From: Rathayibacter sp. SW19
Lineage (GTDB): Bacteria; Actinomycetota; Actinomycetes; Actinomycetales; Microbacteriaceae
Assembly: GCF_030866825.1 (NCBI RefSeq)
Contig: NZ_CP133020.1
Span: forward strand, 3,038,001-3,102,000
Reading direction: 5' to 3'
DNA: 64,000 bases
The notes beneath the pieces were generated by a model. It worked only from the letters and a program-made list of their open reading frames with translations, was not told the DNA's origin and searched no databases. Shown here piece by piece: positions 9,334 through 17,670 of this stretch (the stretch's first letter is position 1; each line of letters starts with the position of its first letter). Both the position numbers and the translations under genes were made by a program.

Positions 9334-10140
9334 GTGACCACCAGCTACGCCGAAGTGCGCCCTACCCAGCGCACGCGCTTCGCGCGCTATCGCCGTTCGC
9401 TTTGGCTGCTCACCAAGCGCGACCTGCGCGTGCGCTACTCGACCAGTGCGCTCGGCTACGTGTGGTCGATCCTCGACCCGTTGCTGATGGCAGGGATCTA
9501 CTTCTTCGTCTTCACTGTCATCTTCCAGCGCGGCAAAATCGGTGAAGAGCCGTACATCGTCTTCCTGCTCTCTGTTCTGCTGCCGTGGATGTGGTTCAAC
9601 GGCACGATCTCGGATTGCACGCGCGCATTCCTGCGCGAGGCGAAACTGATCCGATCTACGACGATTCCGCGCACCATCTGGGTGAACCGCATCGTGCTTT
9701 CCAAGGGCATCGAGTTCCTGCTGTCTTTGCCCGTGCTGGCCGTCTTCGCGATCGTCTTCGGCGCACCGATCAACTTCAACATCGTCTATTTTCCGCTTGC
9801 GATCGCGCTCCAGGCCGTTCTCACGATCGGGATCGGCCTGATCGTGGCTCCACTCGTTGTGTTCTTCAGGGATCTCGAACGAGCGGTCAAGCTGATCCTG
9901 CGGCTGCTGTTCTATGCCTCCCCGATCATCTACAGCGCAACCGATGTTCCGCACGAGTTGCGCACCATGATGAGATTCAACCCCCTGAACGGTATTTTCA
10001 GCCTTTACCGGTCCGCCTTCTTCGCTCAGGAGCTCAGTTGGGATTCAGTCGCGGTCGCTGCGGTGATGTCGCTGCTATTCCTCGCGTTGGGGCTGTGGGT
10101 GTTCTCCCGCACTGAGCGCGCCGTGCTGAAGGAGATCTGA
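9334..10140 (+). CDS. Polysaccharide/teichoic-acid ABC exporter permease (TagG/Wzm-like)
   Basis: A 268-residue permease with six hydrophobic segments. It has the family signature LTKRDLRVRYSTSALGYVWS and ILDPLLMAGIYFFVF near the N-terminus. I chose the GTG at 9334 (MTTSYAEVRPTQRTRF); the frame is open further upstream but that part lies inside the preceding gene. Its stop overlaps the ATG of the ATPase gene (ATGA), so the two are coupled. It probably exports a wall polymer together with the next gene. Confidence 0.9.
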   Translation: MTTSYAEVRPTQRTRFARYRRSLWLLTKRDLRVRYSTSALGYVWSILDPLLMAGIYFFVFTVIFQRGKIGEEPYIVFLLSVLLPWMWFNGTISDCTRAFLREAKLIRSTTIPRTIWVNRIVLSKGIEFLLSLPVLAVFAIVFGAPINFNIVYFPLAIALQAVLTIGIGLIVAPLVVFFRDLERAVKLILRLLFYASPIIYSATDVPHELRTMMRFNPLNGIFSLYRSAFFAQELSWDSVAVAAVMSLLFLALGLWVFSRTERAVLKEI

Positions 10141-10880
10141 TGATCGAGCCGGCCGTGATCGATGTGGCGGGTGTCGGCATCCGCTTCAAACGCAATCGCC
10201 AAGCGCGGCGCTCCTTCAAAGACCTGTTCGCGTCGCGCAAGCGGCGCAACCGTCCGGGTGAATTCTGGGCACTGCGCAATGTCACCTTCTCTGTGCAGCC
10301 AGGCGAAGCTATCGGTGTTGTTGGCCGCAACGGCCAGGGCAAGTCGACACTGCTCAAACTTGTCGCCGGAGTGGTGCTTTCAGACGAAGGCACGGTCAGT
10401 GTTCGTGATGGGGTTGCACCGCTGATTGAGATCACCGGCGGCTTTGTCGACGATTTGACCGTGCGCGACAACGTCTATCTGACCGCAGGGTTGCACGGTA
10501 TGTCGAAGGCGCAGATCGACGAACGGTTCGACGAGATCATTGAGTTCGCTGAGATCGGCGATTTTCTCGACACACCATACAAGCACCTGTCCAGCGGCAT
10601 GAAGGTGCGGATCGCGTTCGCCGTCATTGCCCGGTTGGAGGAGCCGATTCTGCTGGTCGACGAGGTGCTGGCTGTCGGCGATCGAGGCTTCCGTGAGAAG
10701 TGTTATCGCCGCATCGAGGAACTCCTCGCCGGCGGTCGCACCATGTTCTTCGTGTCCCACAACGAGAGTGATCTGCGTCGCTTCTGCTCCCGCGGCCTCT
10801 ATCTCGACAAGGGCAGTCTCGTGCTCGACGGGCCCCTCGCCGATGTTCTGGATCGCTATAACGAGGATTACGCGGGCTGA
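10140..10880 (+). CDS. Polysaccharide/teichoic-acid ABC exporter ATPase (TagH/Wzt-like)
   Basis: A 246-residue ATPase with Walker A GRNGQGKSTLLKL, signature HLSSGMKVRIAFA, Walker B PILLVDEVLAVGD and an H-loop in FFVSHNESD. The insert EFWALRNVTFSVQPGEAIGVVG and the LTVRDNVYL block are typical of polysaccharide exporters. It has no C-terminal carbohydrate-binding domain, so it is of the short TagH-like type. It overlaps the permease gene by 1 bp. Confidence 0.92.
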   Translation: MIEPAVIDVAGVGIRFKRNRQARRSFKDLFASRKRRNRPGEFWALRNVTFSVQPGEAIGVVGRNGQGKSTLLKLVAGVVLSDEGTVSVRDGVAPLIEITGGFVDDLTVRDNVYLTAGLHGMSKAQIDERFDEIIEFAEIGDFLDTPYKHLSSGMKVRIAFAVIARLEEPILLVDEVLAVGDRGFREKCYRRIEELLAGGRTMFFVSHNESDLRRFCSRGLYLDKGSLVLDGPLADVLDRYNEDYAG

Positions 10881-10960
10881 CTTGTCCCCAACAATCGGCG
10901 TCTGAAACCGGTCTCCACGGCTCTGCTGCGTTCGTCGGAGGCCCACGCTACCGTGCCACC

Positions 10961-11269
10961 ATGTTGAGAGCCATCGACCCGAGTGACCCAGCGGATGGGC
11001 CGCCGCCGGCCTATCCGGTTCCTTTCCGATTCGACAGGAGCACGCCTCCTCGCTACAAGTTGTGGAATGCCAGCCTTGAGACTCTGAGCGGAGTCACTTT
11101 CGCCCTGATCGGTGGCGGCAGTATGCCTCTGCAGGCACCGGTGACGCTCACGGCCGGGGCAACTGAAACGCTCGTGATCACCGGGCACGACCTCGCGCGG
11201 GACACGATACTGATCGTGCGCTGGCGTCGCGAGAATGGTGACGAATACTTGTGGCGCGTGAGCTTTTGA
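10961..11269 (+). CDS. Small hypothetical protein
   Basis: 102 residues, not recognised. It is Pro-rich at the start, then shows alternating hydrophobic strands (KLWNASLETLSGVTFALIG, ETLVITGHDLARDTILIVRWRRE) suggesting a small beta-sandwich. There is no signal peptide or membrane segment. It lies 80 bp after the exporter and before a strong hairpin, so it may end that transcript. The start has a weak ribosome binding site. Confidence 0.55.
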   Translation: MLRAIDPSDPADGPPPAYPVPFRFDRSTPPRYKLWNASLETLSGVTFALIGGGSMPLQAPVTLTAGATETLVITGHDLARDTILIVRWRRENGDEYLWRVSF

Positions 11270-11341
11270 ACAGTACTCGCCGTTCGCATATCGCGTGAGT
11301 CGGCGGGTCATGTCTGTGGCGAGCACGCAAGGCAGACGAGT

Positions 11342-11376
11342 GCGGGGTGGACGAGACCGTGTCTCGTCCACCCCGC
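11342..11376. terminator. Strong hairpin, probable terminator
   Basis: A perfect 16 bp stem GCGGGGTGGACGAGAC with a 3 nt loop. It is not followed by a T-run, but its position between the 102-residue gene on + and the truncated membrane gene on - fits a bidirectional terminator. Confidence 0.7.
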
Positions 11377-11453
11377 GCTCGATTTCAGTCCGCCATCGCT
11401 ACTGCGGCGGGCACTGCATCCGCCGCAGCATGCACGGGTTGACGCAGCAGGAA

Positions 11454-11935
11454 CTATGCCTGCGCCGCGAATCCGGCGATGAACAGGGCATTCGAGAGGG
11501 CGCTCGCGACGATGCCCGCCGCTTCCGACGGGATGAACCCACCGATAATGTCGACCGGCCCGCACAGGGCGATCGCGGCTGCGGCCCAGCGCGGACCGAT
11601 ACCCGCTCGCCAGAACCCAATCCCGAGGATGAGGAGGGCAACGACGAGCACGTTGTGGCCCAAGAGCACGATCGGGGCGATCGGGTTGCTGCCGATCAGC
11701 TGCAGCAGCGCGATCATCTGCCCGTGGTTCATTGACGGGTCGGCCATCGCGATGAAAGCGACATTGACGCCGAGTACGAGGGTGTTCATAAGAAGCGCCC
11801 CCACCAGCAGTCCCATCGCGGTCGCCACGGACGCGCGGCCCCGGGTGAGTCGGCGCGCGGTTAGCAGGAATGTGCCGACGATCAGACAGAACGACGAGAT
11901 CAACGCCGCAACGATCGAGACGTTGGTGCCGGTCG
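11454..11935 (-). pseudogene. Membrane protein, 5' end lost
   Basis: From the residues SIVAALISSFCLIVG onward there are about 155 residues with four or five hydrophobic segments, ending IPSEAAGIVASALSNALFIAGFAAQA. In front of these the open frame continues as MSDGCVAPAPADPRARGG. That stretch is simply the antisense of the truncated histidine kinase on the other strand, so the natural start of this gene appears to be missing. The family is not recognised; it looks like a small actinobacterial integral membrane protein. The breakpoint is near 11,930-11,940. Confidence 0.6.
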
Positions 11936-12379
11936 TATGCCCGCCGCGCGCTCGCGGATCTGCAGGAGCTGGTGCGACGCATCCATCCGACACTGCTCAC
12001 CGACCGCGGCCTCGTCGCCGCCGTCGAGGCGCGCGCACAGCGCATGCCGATCCCGGTGCGGGTCGACAGCACGGCGGACGCGCGCTCGGACCGGCTTCCT
12101 GCCGACATCGAGGGGGCCGCATACTTCGCCGTCTCGGAATGCCTGACCAACTCGCTAAAGCACGCCGGTGCCGCCGAGGCCGCCGTACGCATCCGCCGGC
12201 ATGACGGCCAGCTGTGCATTGAGGTGTCCGACAACGGCCACGGATTCGACACGACGGTGAACGGTGGTACGGGCTTGGTCGGACTGCGCGACCGCATCGA
12301 GGCTCTGGGCGGAATGTTCAAGGTGCTGTCGGATACGACGGGCACACGGGCGGACATCCGACTGCCAGCTGCACAGTAG
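11936..12379 (+). pseudogene. Histidine kinase, C-terminal fragment (NarL/DesK type)
   Basis: The last part of a sensor kinase: the end of the dimerisation helix (DLQELVRRIHPTLLTDRGL) and a complete HATPase domain with N-box SECLTNSLKHA, G1 DNGHGFD and G2 GTGLVGLRDRI. The phospho-acceptor His region and all sensor segments are missing. Upstream of about 11,936 the sequence belongs to a different gene on the other strand. The cognate response regulator follows 13 bp downstream and looks intact, so it has lost its own full kinase. Confidence 0.75.
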
Positions 12380-12392
12380 AACAGGGAGACGA

Positions 12393-13097
12393 ATGCCGGA
12401 ACGCACTGAAACACCTGAATCACCTGAAACGCTGAGACTCGTCGTCGCCGACGACAACTATCTCGTTCGCGAGGGAACGAGGCGCTTGCTGGAGGATTCC
12501 GGCGAGGTCGAGGTCGTTGCCGCGGTCGAGGATGCGGCCCAGCTGCTCGCCGCGGTCGCCGAGACCTCGCCAGACGTTGTACTCACCGATATCCGGATGC
12601 CTCCCACCCACACCGTCGAAGGCATCGAAGCTGCCCATGCGATTCGTCACGCGCACCCGGAAATCGGCGTCGTCGTGCTGTCGCAGTACTCCGACGCCGA
12701 CTACGCGGTGCAGCTGCTGGAGAACGGGACCGACGGCCTCGGCAACCTCCTCAAGTCGAATGTGGGCGACCTGGACGACATGCTGTACGCACTTCGGGAG
12801 GTCGCAGCGGGCCGGTCGGTGGTCGACCCCGGGGTTGTGCAGCGACTGGTGGAGCGACGGGTCGCTCAGGCGACATCGCCGCTGTCCGCCCTGGCGCCCC
12901 GCGAGCTTGACGTGATGCGCGAGATGGCCGAGGGCAAGACGAATGGTGCCATCGGGCAGGCGCTGCACCTGTCGGAGTCGACGATCGAAAAGCATGTCAA
13001 CGCGATCTTCACCAAGCTCGCCCTTTCCGAGGAGCCGACCGTCAGTCGGAGAGTCGCTGCCGTGTTGTCGTATCTGCGCCACCCTGGTATGCGCTGA
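12393..13097 (+). CDS. LuxR/NarL-family response regulator
   Basis: 234 residues: receiver domain with acidic pair VVADDN and phospho-acceptor D66 in DVVLTDIRMPP, then a C-terminal LuxR helix-turn-helix (LAPRELDVMREMAEGKTNGA ... SESTIEKHVNAIFTKL). In place of the usual Gly-Tyr-Leu-Leu-Lys the receiver has GLGNLLKS, a mild change. The ATG at 12393 follows AGGGAGA. It is the partner of the truncated kinase directly upstream. Confidence 0.9.
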   Translation: MPERTETPESPETLRLVVADDNYLVREGTRRLLEDSGEVEVVAAVEDAAQLLAAVAETSPDVVLTDIRMPPTHTVEGIEAAHAIRHAHPEIGVVVLSQYSDADYAVQLLENGTDGLGNLLKSNVGDLDDMLYALREVAAGRSVVDPGVVQRLVERRVAQATSPLSALAPRELDVMREMAEGKTNGAIGQALHLSESTIEKHVNAIFTKLALSEEPTVSRRVAAVLSYLRHPGMR

Positions 13098-13218
13098 GGC
13101 CGTCGCCGACCCGATTGATCATGCGGGAAGATTCGGGACTCCGCTCCCGTGACGGCGGGACACCGCGCAGCGCAGATTGATGACTGTACGAACTTTCAGT
13201 CAATCGAAGGAGGACAAC

Positions 13219-13923
13219 ATGGCATCACACGATCGCGCATCGGAGGCGTGGAATCGAACGGGAGCGCTGGCGGGGGCGGCATACGTCGCTCTCACCGTCG
13301 TCGGTAACCAGCTCGCCGCCGGAGGCTCCAGCGACCCCCACCCGAGCGGAGCGACGGACCTCACGACCTTAGCTTCGACCCCGGGCGTTGTCGCCCAACT
13401 CGGCTCGGCGATCGAGTTCCTGGGCTTCATCGCCTTCATGTTCTACCTCGGTTGGCTGGTCACCACGCTTCGTACGCGGGGTGGGGTCGCCACATGGTTC
13501 GCGAGCACCGCCGTCATCGCCGGCACTGTGACCGTCGCTTTGAAGATCTCGTCGATCTTTCCCGTCATCGCCGGCCGCCTCGATCACAACTCACTTTCGC
13601 CCAGCATCGCACGAGTGCTGGCGGACATGAACAACGTGGCGTTCGTCGTCACGTTCCTGACGTTCGGCACGTTCCTGGCCGCGGTCGGCGCAGCGTTCGT
13701 TGTCTCCCGGGTGATGTCGCGCTGGTTCGGTTGGTCCGCGGTGGCCATCGGCGGCGGCACGATCGCGCTGACACTGCTGAGCGGTGCCGACCCGATCAAC
13801 GCCAACGCCTTGCCATTCATGCTCGGCTTGCTCTGGATTCTGGTCACCGGCATTGTGCTGGCGTGGCGCGGGGTGCGTGCCGAGCTGCCGGGCGAGCCGA
13901 CGCGGATCGCGACACCCGCCTGA
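13219..13923 (+). CDS. Hypothetical multi-pass membrane protein
   Basis: 234 residues with five or six hydrophobic segments (LAGAAYVALTVVGNQLA, IEFLGFIAFMFYLGWLV, WFASTAVIAGTVTVAL and others). The ATG at 13219 is preferred because AAGGAGG sits 6 bp before it; a start at 13177 would be in frame but lacks this site. No catalytic motif is visible. It lies between two two-component systems and just before the second kinase, so it could be a target or an accessory sensor. Confidence 0.75.
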   Translation: MASHDRASEAWNRTGALAGAAYVALTVVGNQLAAGGSSDPHPSGATDLTTLASTPGVVAQLGSAIEFLGFIAFMFYLGWLVTTLRTRGGVATWFASTAVIAGTVTVALKISSIFPVIAGRLDHNSLSPSIARVLADMNNVAFVVTFLTFGTFLAAVGAAFVVSRVMSRWFGWSAVAIGGGTIALTLLSGADPINANALPFMLGLLWILVTGIVLAWRGVRAELPGEPTRIATPA

Positions 13924-13957
13924 TTGCTGTGCATGCCGGGCTGCGACGCCACGCCGC

Positions 13958-13997
13958 GCGGGTGCATAATGCCACCATGCGGGTGCATAATGCCACC
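13958..13997 (+). promoter_or_regulatory. Duplicated leaderless promoter/start module
   Basis: A 21 bp unit GCGGGTGCATAATGCCACC + AT occurs in tandem (13958-13978, then 13979-13997 + TT). Each copy has a -10-like CATAAT (13965-13970; 13986-13991) exactly 6 nt before a possible start codon (ATG 13977; TTG 13998), both in the reading frame of the kinase. This is the geometry of a leaderless actinobacterial mRNA, present twice. Confidence 0.5.
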
Positions 13998-16022
13998 TTG
14001 CCGGTACAGCGTGCCGCGTTCTTGTGGTCGGCAGCCTGCCTCGGGCCGCTGCTGGTCATCGGTTACGCAGCGGCGGCGCTACTGCTCAGGCGCCCGATCG
14101 TGTCGGTGGATTCCGGTGGCCTCGAAGACGTCTATCCCAACATCGTCTTCGGCGTGCTGCTACCGCCGCTCGGTGCACTCGTGCTCAGTCGGCTGCCTCG
14201 GCATCCGATCGGCTGGCTCTTCCTGTGTTGTGGTCTTGCCAGTGCCCTCACCCTTGCCGTCTGGGTGACGGCGGACATCTCTCTGACGTTCTCTGCGGCG
14301 GGGTCCGCGGCGTTCGCCTGGGTCTCCGAATGGATATGGTCTCTCGGCTTCCTCCCGCTCGTCACGCTCGGGGTGCTGCTGTTTCCGGACGGACGCCCCC
14401 CTGGCCCGTACTGGCGAACGCTGGTATACGTCGACGCGCTCGGCCTGCTCCTCGTTCTCCTTGCCAACGCACTCGGGCCCGGGCCGCTCGAGAACTTCCC
14501 GGTCATCACGAATCCGCTCGGAGTCGCGCTGCCTGCTGCGCTGTTCGTGACACTGCAGGCGCTGGGCATGGGGATGCTTGCCCTCGGCGTGGTCGGCTCC
14601 GTCGCGGCCACGGCGGTGCGCTGGTGGCGCTCACGCGGAACCGAACGGGATGCGATGCGCTGGTTCGCATTGACGATCACGATCCTCGCCGGTGCCATCC
14701 TGTTGCCGCTACCGCAACTCATCGGCGATGTCGTCGCAGTGATCGCGGTGTCGCTGGTGCCCGTCGTCGCGACGGTCGCGATCCTGCGAACCAAGGCATA
14801 CGGCATCCGAGTCGTCATCAGACGATCGTTGGTCTATGCGATCCTGACCGTGCTGTTGCTGCTCGGGTATGCCATGGTGGTGATGCTCGTCGGCACGCTT
14901 GTACCGGCATGGGCGACTCAGGCGGGGGCCTTGCTGGCGACCGCGCTCGTCGCGATCGTATTCGCACCGCTGCGCGACCGTCTGCAACGCAGCCTCGATC
15001 GCATGCTGTTCGGTCTTCGAGGTGACCCGTATGACGTTCTCACCGGGGTCGGCCGTCGGCTGGAGAATTCCAGTCGCTCGGGCGACGCGTTGACGGAGGT
15101 GGCCGACACGGTTGCGGCGTCGCTGCGGCTGCCCTATGCGCGGGTTGAGGTGGATGTCGACGGTGGGCCACCACTGATGGGCGAGTATGGCACTCCGCAG
15201 GCAGAACTTCACGCGGTCGGGCTAAGTTTCCAGTCGGAGCAAGTGGGTCGCCTGCTGGTGGCGCCGCGCACCTCGCGCGACCCGTTCCGGCCCTCCGACC
15301 TGCGACTGCTCGACGACCTCGGCAGGCAGATCGGGGTCGCCGCACACGCGATACGTCTTGCGGTGGAACTCCAGCGTTCCCGCGAAGGGCTGATCGCTGC
15401 CCGAGAGGAGGAACGTCGTCGCATCCGGCGCGACCTGCACGACGGACTCGGGCCGGCGTTGGCGGGTGTCGCGCTCGGTCTGGATGCCGTTGGTCACATC
15501 GCGGCCGTCGACGGTGCCAGGGCCGCGCAACTGGCCAGCCAACTCAAGGCAGAGCTGCAAGCAGCGCTCGCCGACGTTCATCGACTGGTGGAGGACTTGC
15601 GCCCTCCCGCACTTGATCAGCTCGGCCTGGTCGGCGCAGTGCGTCAGCAGGCTCGGCTGCTCAGCGACCGCGACCCCGGCCTGGAGGTCGACGTTGAGGC
15701 ATCCGACATCAGTGCGCTGCCCGCTGCGGTCGAGGTCGCGGCGTACCGGATCACCACGGAGGCACTGACCAACGTCTCACGCCACGCCTCCGCACGGCAC
15801 TGCCGGGTAGCTTTGAGTTTTGATGCTGGCCCGCAAGGGGCGACAGCACTGCTGGTGGAGATCGAGGATGATGGCGTCGGCATCGGCGCACAGCCACCCG
15901 CTGGGGTCGGCCTGACCGCGATGCGCGAACGCGCCGGGGAGCTCGGTGGCGGCTGCGAGACGAGCGCGACGAGACTCGGAGGCACCCTCGTCTCCGCGTG
16001 GCTGCCGGTGGTACCCATATGA
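13977..16022 (+). CDS. Sensor histidine kinase (HisKA_3 type)
   Basis: About 681 residues. The N-terminal 330 residues hold about eight to ten membrane segments (LGPLLVIGYAAAALLL, PNIVFGVLLPPLGALVLS and others). A GAF-like linker follows (about 360-460). Then come the dimerisation/phospho-acceptor helix EEERRRIRRDLHDGLGPALAG and an HATPase domain with N-box TEALTNVSRHA, G1 EDDGVGI and G2 GVGLTAMRERA. The open frame extends far upstream into the preceding gene, so I place the start at ATG 13977 (alternative TTG 13998). The stop overlaps the response regulator start (ATGA), so kinase and regulator are coupled. Confidence 0.9.
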   Translation: MRVHNATLPVQRAAFLWSAACLGPLLVIGYAAAALLLRRPIVSVDSGGLEDVYPNIVFGVLLPPLGALVLSRLPRHPIGWLFLCCGLASALTLAVWVTADISLTFSAAGSAAFAWVSEWIWSLGFLPLVTLGVLLFPDGRPPGPYWRTLVYVDALGLLLVLLANALGPGPLENFPVITNPLGVALPAALFVTLQALGMGMLALGVVGSVAATAVRWWRSRGTERDAMRWFALTITILAGAILLPLPQLIGDVVAVIAVSLVPVVATVAILRTKAYGIRVVIRRSLVYAILTVLLLLGYAMVVMLVGTLVPAWATQAGALLATALVAIVFAPLRDRLQRSLDRMLFGLRGDPYDVLTGVGRRLENSSRSGDALTEVADTVAASLRLPYARVEVDVDGGPPLMGEYGTPQAELHAVGLSFQSEQVGRLLVAPRTSRDPFRPSDLRLLDDLGRQIGVAAHAIRLAVELQRSREGLIAAREEERRRIRRDLHDGLGPALAGVALGLDAVGHIAAVDGARAAQLASQLKAELQAALADVHRLVEDLRPPALDQLGLVGAVRQQARLLSDRDPGLEVDVEASDISALPAAVEVAAYRITTEALTNVSRHASARHCRVALSFDAGPQGATALLVEIEDDGVGIGAQPPAGVGLTAMRERAGELGGGCETSATRLGGTLVSAWLPVVPI

Positions 16023-16678
16023 TCCGCATTCTCCTCGTCGACGACCACCCGGTGTTCCGACACGGGCTGCGCACCTTGCTCGACGTGCTGCCCGACCTCG
16101 AGGTGATCGGCGAAGCGTCGAACGGGAGCGAGGCCATTCTGATGGCGGAGACGGAGCATCCGGATGTCGTCGTCATGGACCTGCACATGGCCGGCGTCGA
16201 CGGCGTCACTGCGACGCGACGGATCACGCAGCGAGCGCCTGAGACCGGTGTGCTCGTGCTCACCATGTTCGACGACGATGAATCCGTATTCGCCGCCATG
16301 CGGGCCGGTGCGCGCGGTTACCTGGTGAAGGGCGCCGACAGCCCTGATGTGCTGCGGGCGATCTCGGCCGTTGCACAAGGCGAGGCGATCTTCGGCCCGG
16401 GCGTGGCCGAGCGGGTGCTCGGCTACCTGACCCGTCCGTTGTCCGCGAGAGATGACGTTGTGTTCCCCGAACTCACCGAACGGGAACGCGACGTGCTCGA
16501 ACTCATCGCGGCGGGTCGAAGCAACGGGGATATCGCAGCACGGCTGTGTCTGAGTCCAAAGACAATCAGGAACAACGTCTCGAGCGTCTTCGCGAAGCTG
16601 CAGGTGGCCGACCGCTCGGAAGCCATCGTGCGGGCCAGGCGCGCGGGGCTCGGCGTGGCCGACTCGGAGAACCGCTGA
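16019..16678 (+). CDS. LuxR/NarL-family response regulator
   Basis: 219 residues: receiver MIRILLVDDHPVFRHGLR with phospho-acceptor D54 in VVVMDLHMAG and conserved K in GYLVKGA, then a LuxR DNA-binding domain (LTERERDVLELIAAGRSNGD ... SPKTIRNNVSSVFAKL). Start overlaps the kinase stop by 4 bp. Forms a complete two-component pair with the kinase at 13977. Confidence 0.95.
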   Translation: MIRILLVDDHPVFRHGLRTLLDVLPDLEVIGEASNGSEAILMAETEHPDVVVMDLHMAGVDGVTATRRITQRAPETGVLVLTMFDDDESVFAAMRAGARGYLVKGADSPDVLRAISAVAQGEAIFGPGVAERVLGYLTRPLSARDDVVFPELTERERDVLELIAAGRSNGDIAARLCLSPKTIRNNVSSVFAKLQVADRSEAIVRARRAGLGVADSENR

Positions 16679-16805
16679 AACCGTGCCGTCCGAGCATTGC
16701 GCACCCGACCGACCCAGGTCAGCGGATGCCGGTCGGCACCGAATGCGGTCGGCTACGACCATCCGCAGCCGCGGTGAACACAAAAGCGCGATTGCACGAT
16801 CGGTA

Positions 16806-17123
16806 CTACGTTGCGCGCGGTTTGAGTTCTCTCAGCTGGCGCTCCCGGATCAGTTCAGCGGCGGTGAGCAGGTGCGTGCTCTCGGGCAGCGCGGTCTTGC
16901 CGATACCGCGGATGAGTTCACCGGGGTCGGTGCTGAGCGCGACCGCAATGCGTATCAGCGTTGTCAGGCTGGGGTTCGCTCGACCGCGCTCGATCTTGCC
17001 GTAATTGGTGACGTGCATCTCGGCAAGGTGGGCGACGTCCTCCTGGCTGAGCGCCATGCGGTGCCGAATGTCTCGAAGTCGCTCTCCCACGATCTCGGCG
17101 GCTACTGAGAATTCTTTGGGCAC
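16806..17123 (-). CDS. XRE-family helix-turn-helix regulator 1
   Basis: 105 residues with a Cro/CI helix-turn-helix: LRDIRHRMALSQEDVAHLAE, then VTNYGKIERGRANPSL and LIRIAVALSTDPGELI. It is a paralogue of the next gene (shared GKIERG..NP, LIRIA.AL..DP.EL). Its size and position near a restriction-modification gene fit a controller-protein role; this is inference. Confidence 0.85.
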   Translation of the reverse strand: MPKEFSVAAEIVGERLRDIRHRMALSQEDVAHLAEMHVTNYGKIERGRANPSLTTLIRIAVALSTDPGELIRGIGKTALPESTHLLTAAELIRERQLRELKPRAT

Positions 17124-17245
17124 TGCTCATGTCTATGTGCCTGAAGCGTGCATCACCAGAGTCTTTCTAGCTCTAGCGTTTGTGCCCTAATTGCTTGCAC
17201 CCTTCGCTACCGCTTTGGCACGATGCTCCGGCTGCGCCGCCGATG

Positions 17246-17551
17246 CTATGCCGGCGGGCGGCGGCGCTTTTCGTCGTAGCGCTGCCCGGGTGGTGGGCGA
17301 TGCTGACGTTGCGGGGTCATCTCCAACGTCATGCCGACAAGAAGCTCGGACGGATCCTTTCCGAGCGCCCTCGCAATCCGAATCAGATTGTGCATGTTGG
17401 GATTGCGCAGTCCGCGCTCGATCTTGCCGACCGTAGTCCAATCGATCTCCGCGGCTGCCGCCAACTCCTCCTGGGTCAAGTGGAGTTCGAGCCTGAAGGT
17501 TCTGACCCGCTTCCCAAGTTCCTCAGTTGCCGGGGAAAGAGGATCTGCCAT
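17246..17551 (-). CDS. XRE-family helix-turn-helix regulator 2
   Basis: 101 residues with helix-turn-helix LRNPNMHNLIRIARALGKDP preceded by LTQEELAAAAEIDWTTVGKI. The last 25 residues are basic and Pro/Arg-rich. It is divergent from the Type ISP gene with about 120 bp between the starts, and an inverted repeat lies in that gap. It probably controls the restriction-modification gene and/or itself. Confidence 0.85.
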   Translation of the reverse strand: MADPLSPATEELGKRVRTFRLELHLTQEELAAAAEIDWTTVGKIERGLRNPNMHNLIRIARALGKDPSELLVGMTLEMTPQRQHRPPPGQRYDEKRRRPPA

Positions 17552-17566
17552 GCCTCATGGATATCT

Positions 17567-17596
17567 GTTGACGGCACCCCCAACCAGGGTGTCAAC
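17567..17596. promoter_or_regulatory. Inverted repeat, candidate operator of the XRE/ISP region
   Basis: GTTGAC-GG-CACCC, a 7 nt spacer, then GGGTG-TCAAC. The arms match apart from a 2 nt bulge. It lies between the divergent XRE gene and the ISP gene, as expected for a controller-protein site. Confidence 0.45.
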
Positions 17597-17670
17597 ATCC
17601 GGGATCAATTTGCCCACGGTGTTTTTGCCTCGTAGGCTCGAACCCACAGCGTCTGATGGAGGAACTGCCC

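Noticed and set aside
11308..12423. 371-residue minus-strand frame over the kinase remnant
   Set aside because: Composition is arginine-rich without any family match and it is antisense to a clear HATPase domain.
13452..13976. Long open frame upstream of and in frame with the second histidine kinase
   Set aside because: It is a shadow of the membrane protein gene on the same strand (13219-13923) with Arg/His-rich unnatural composition; the kinase family match starts only at about 13977.
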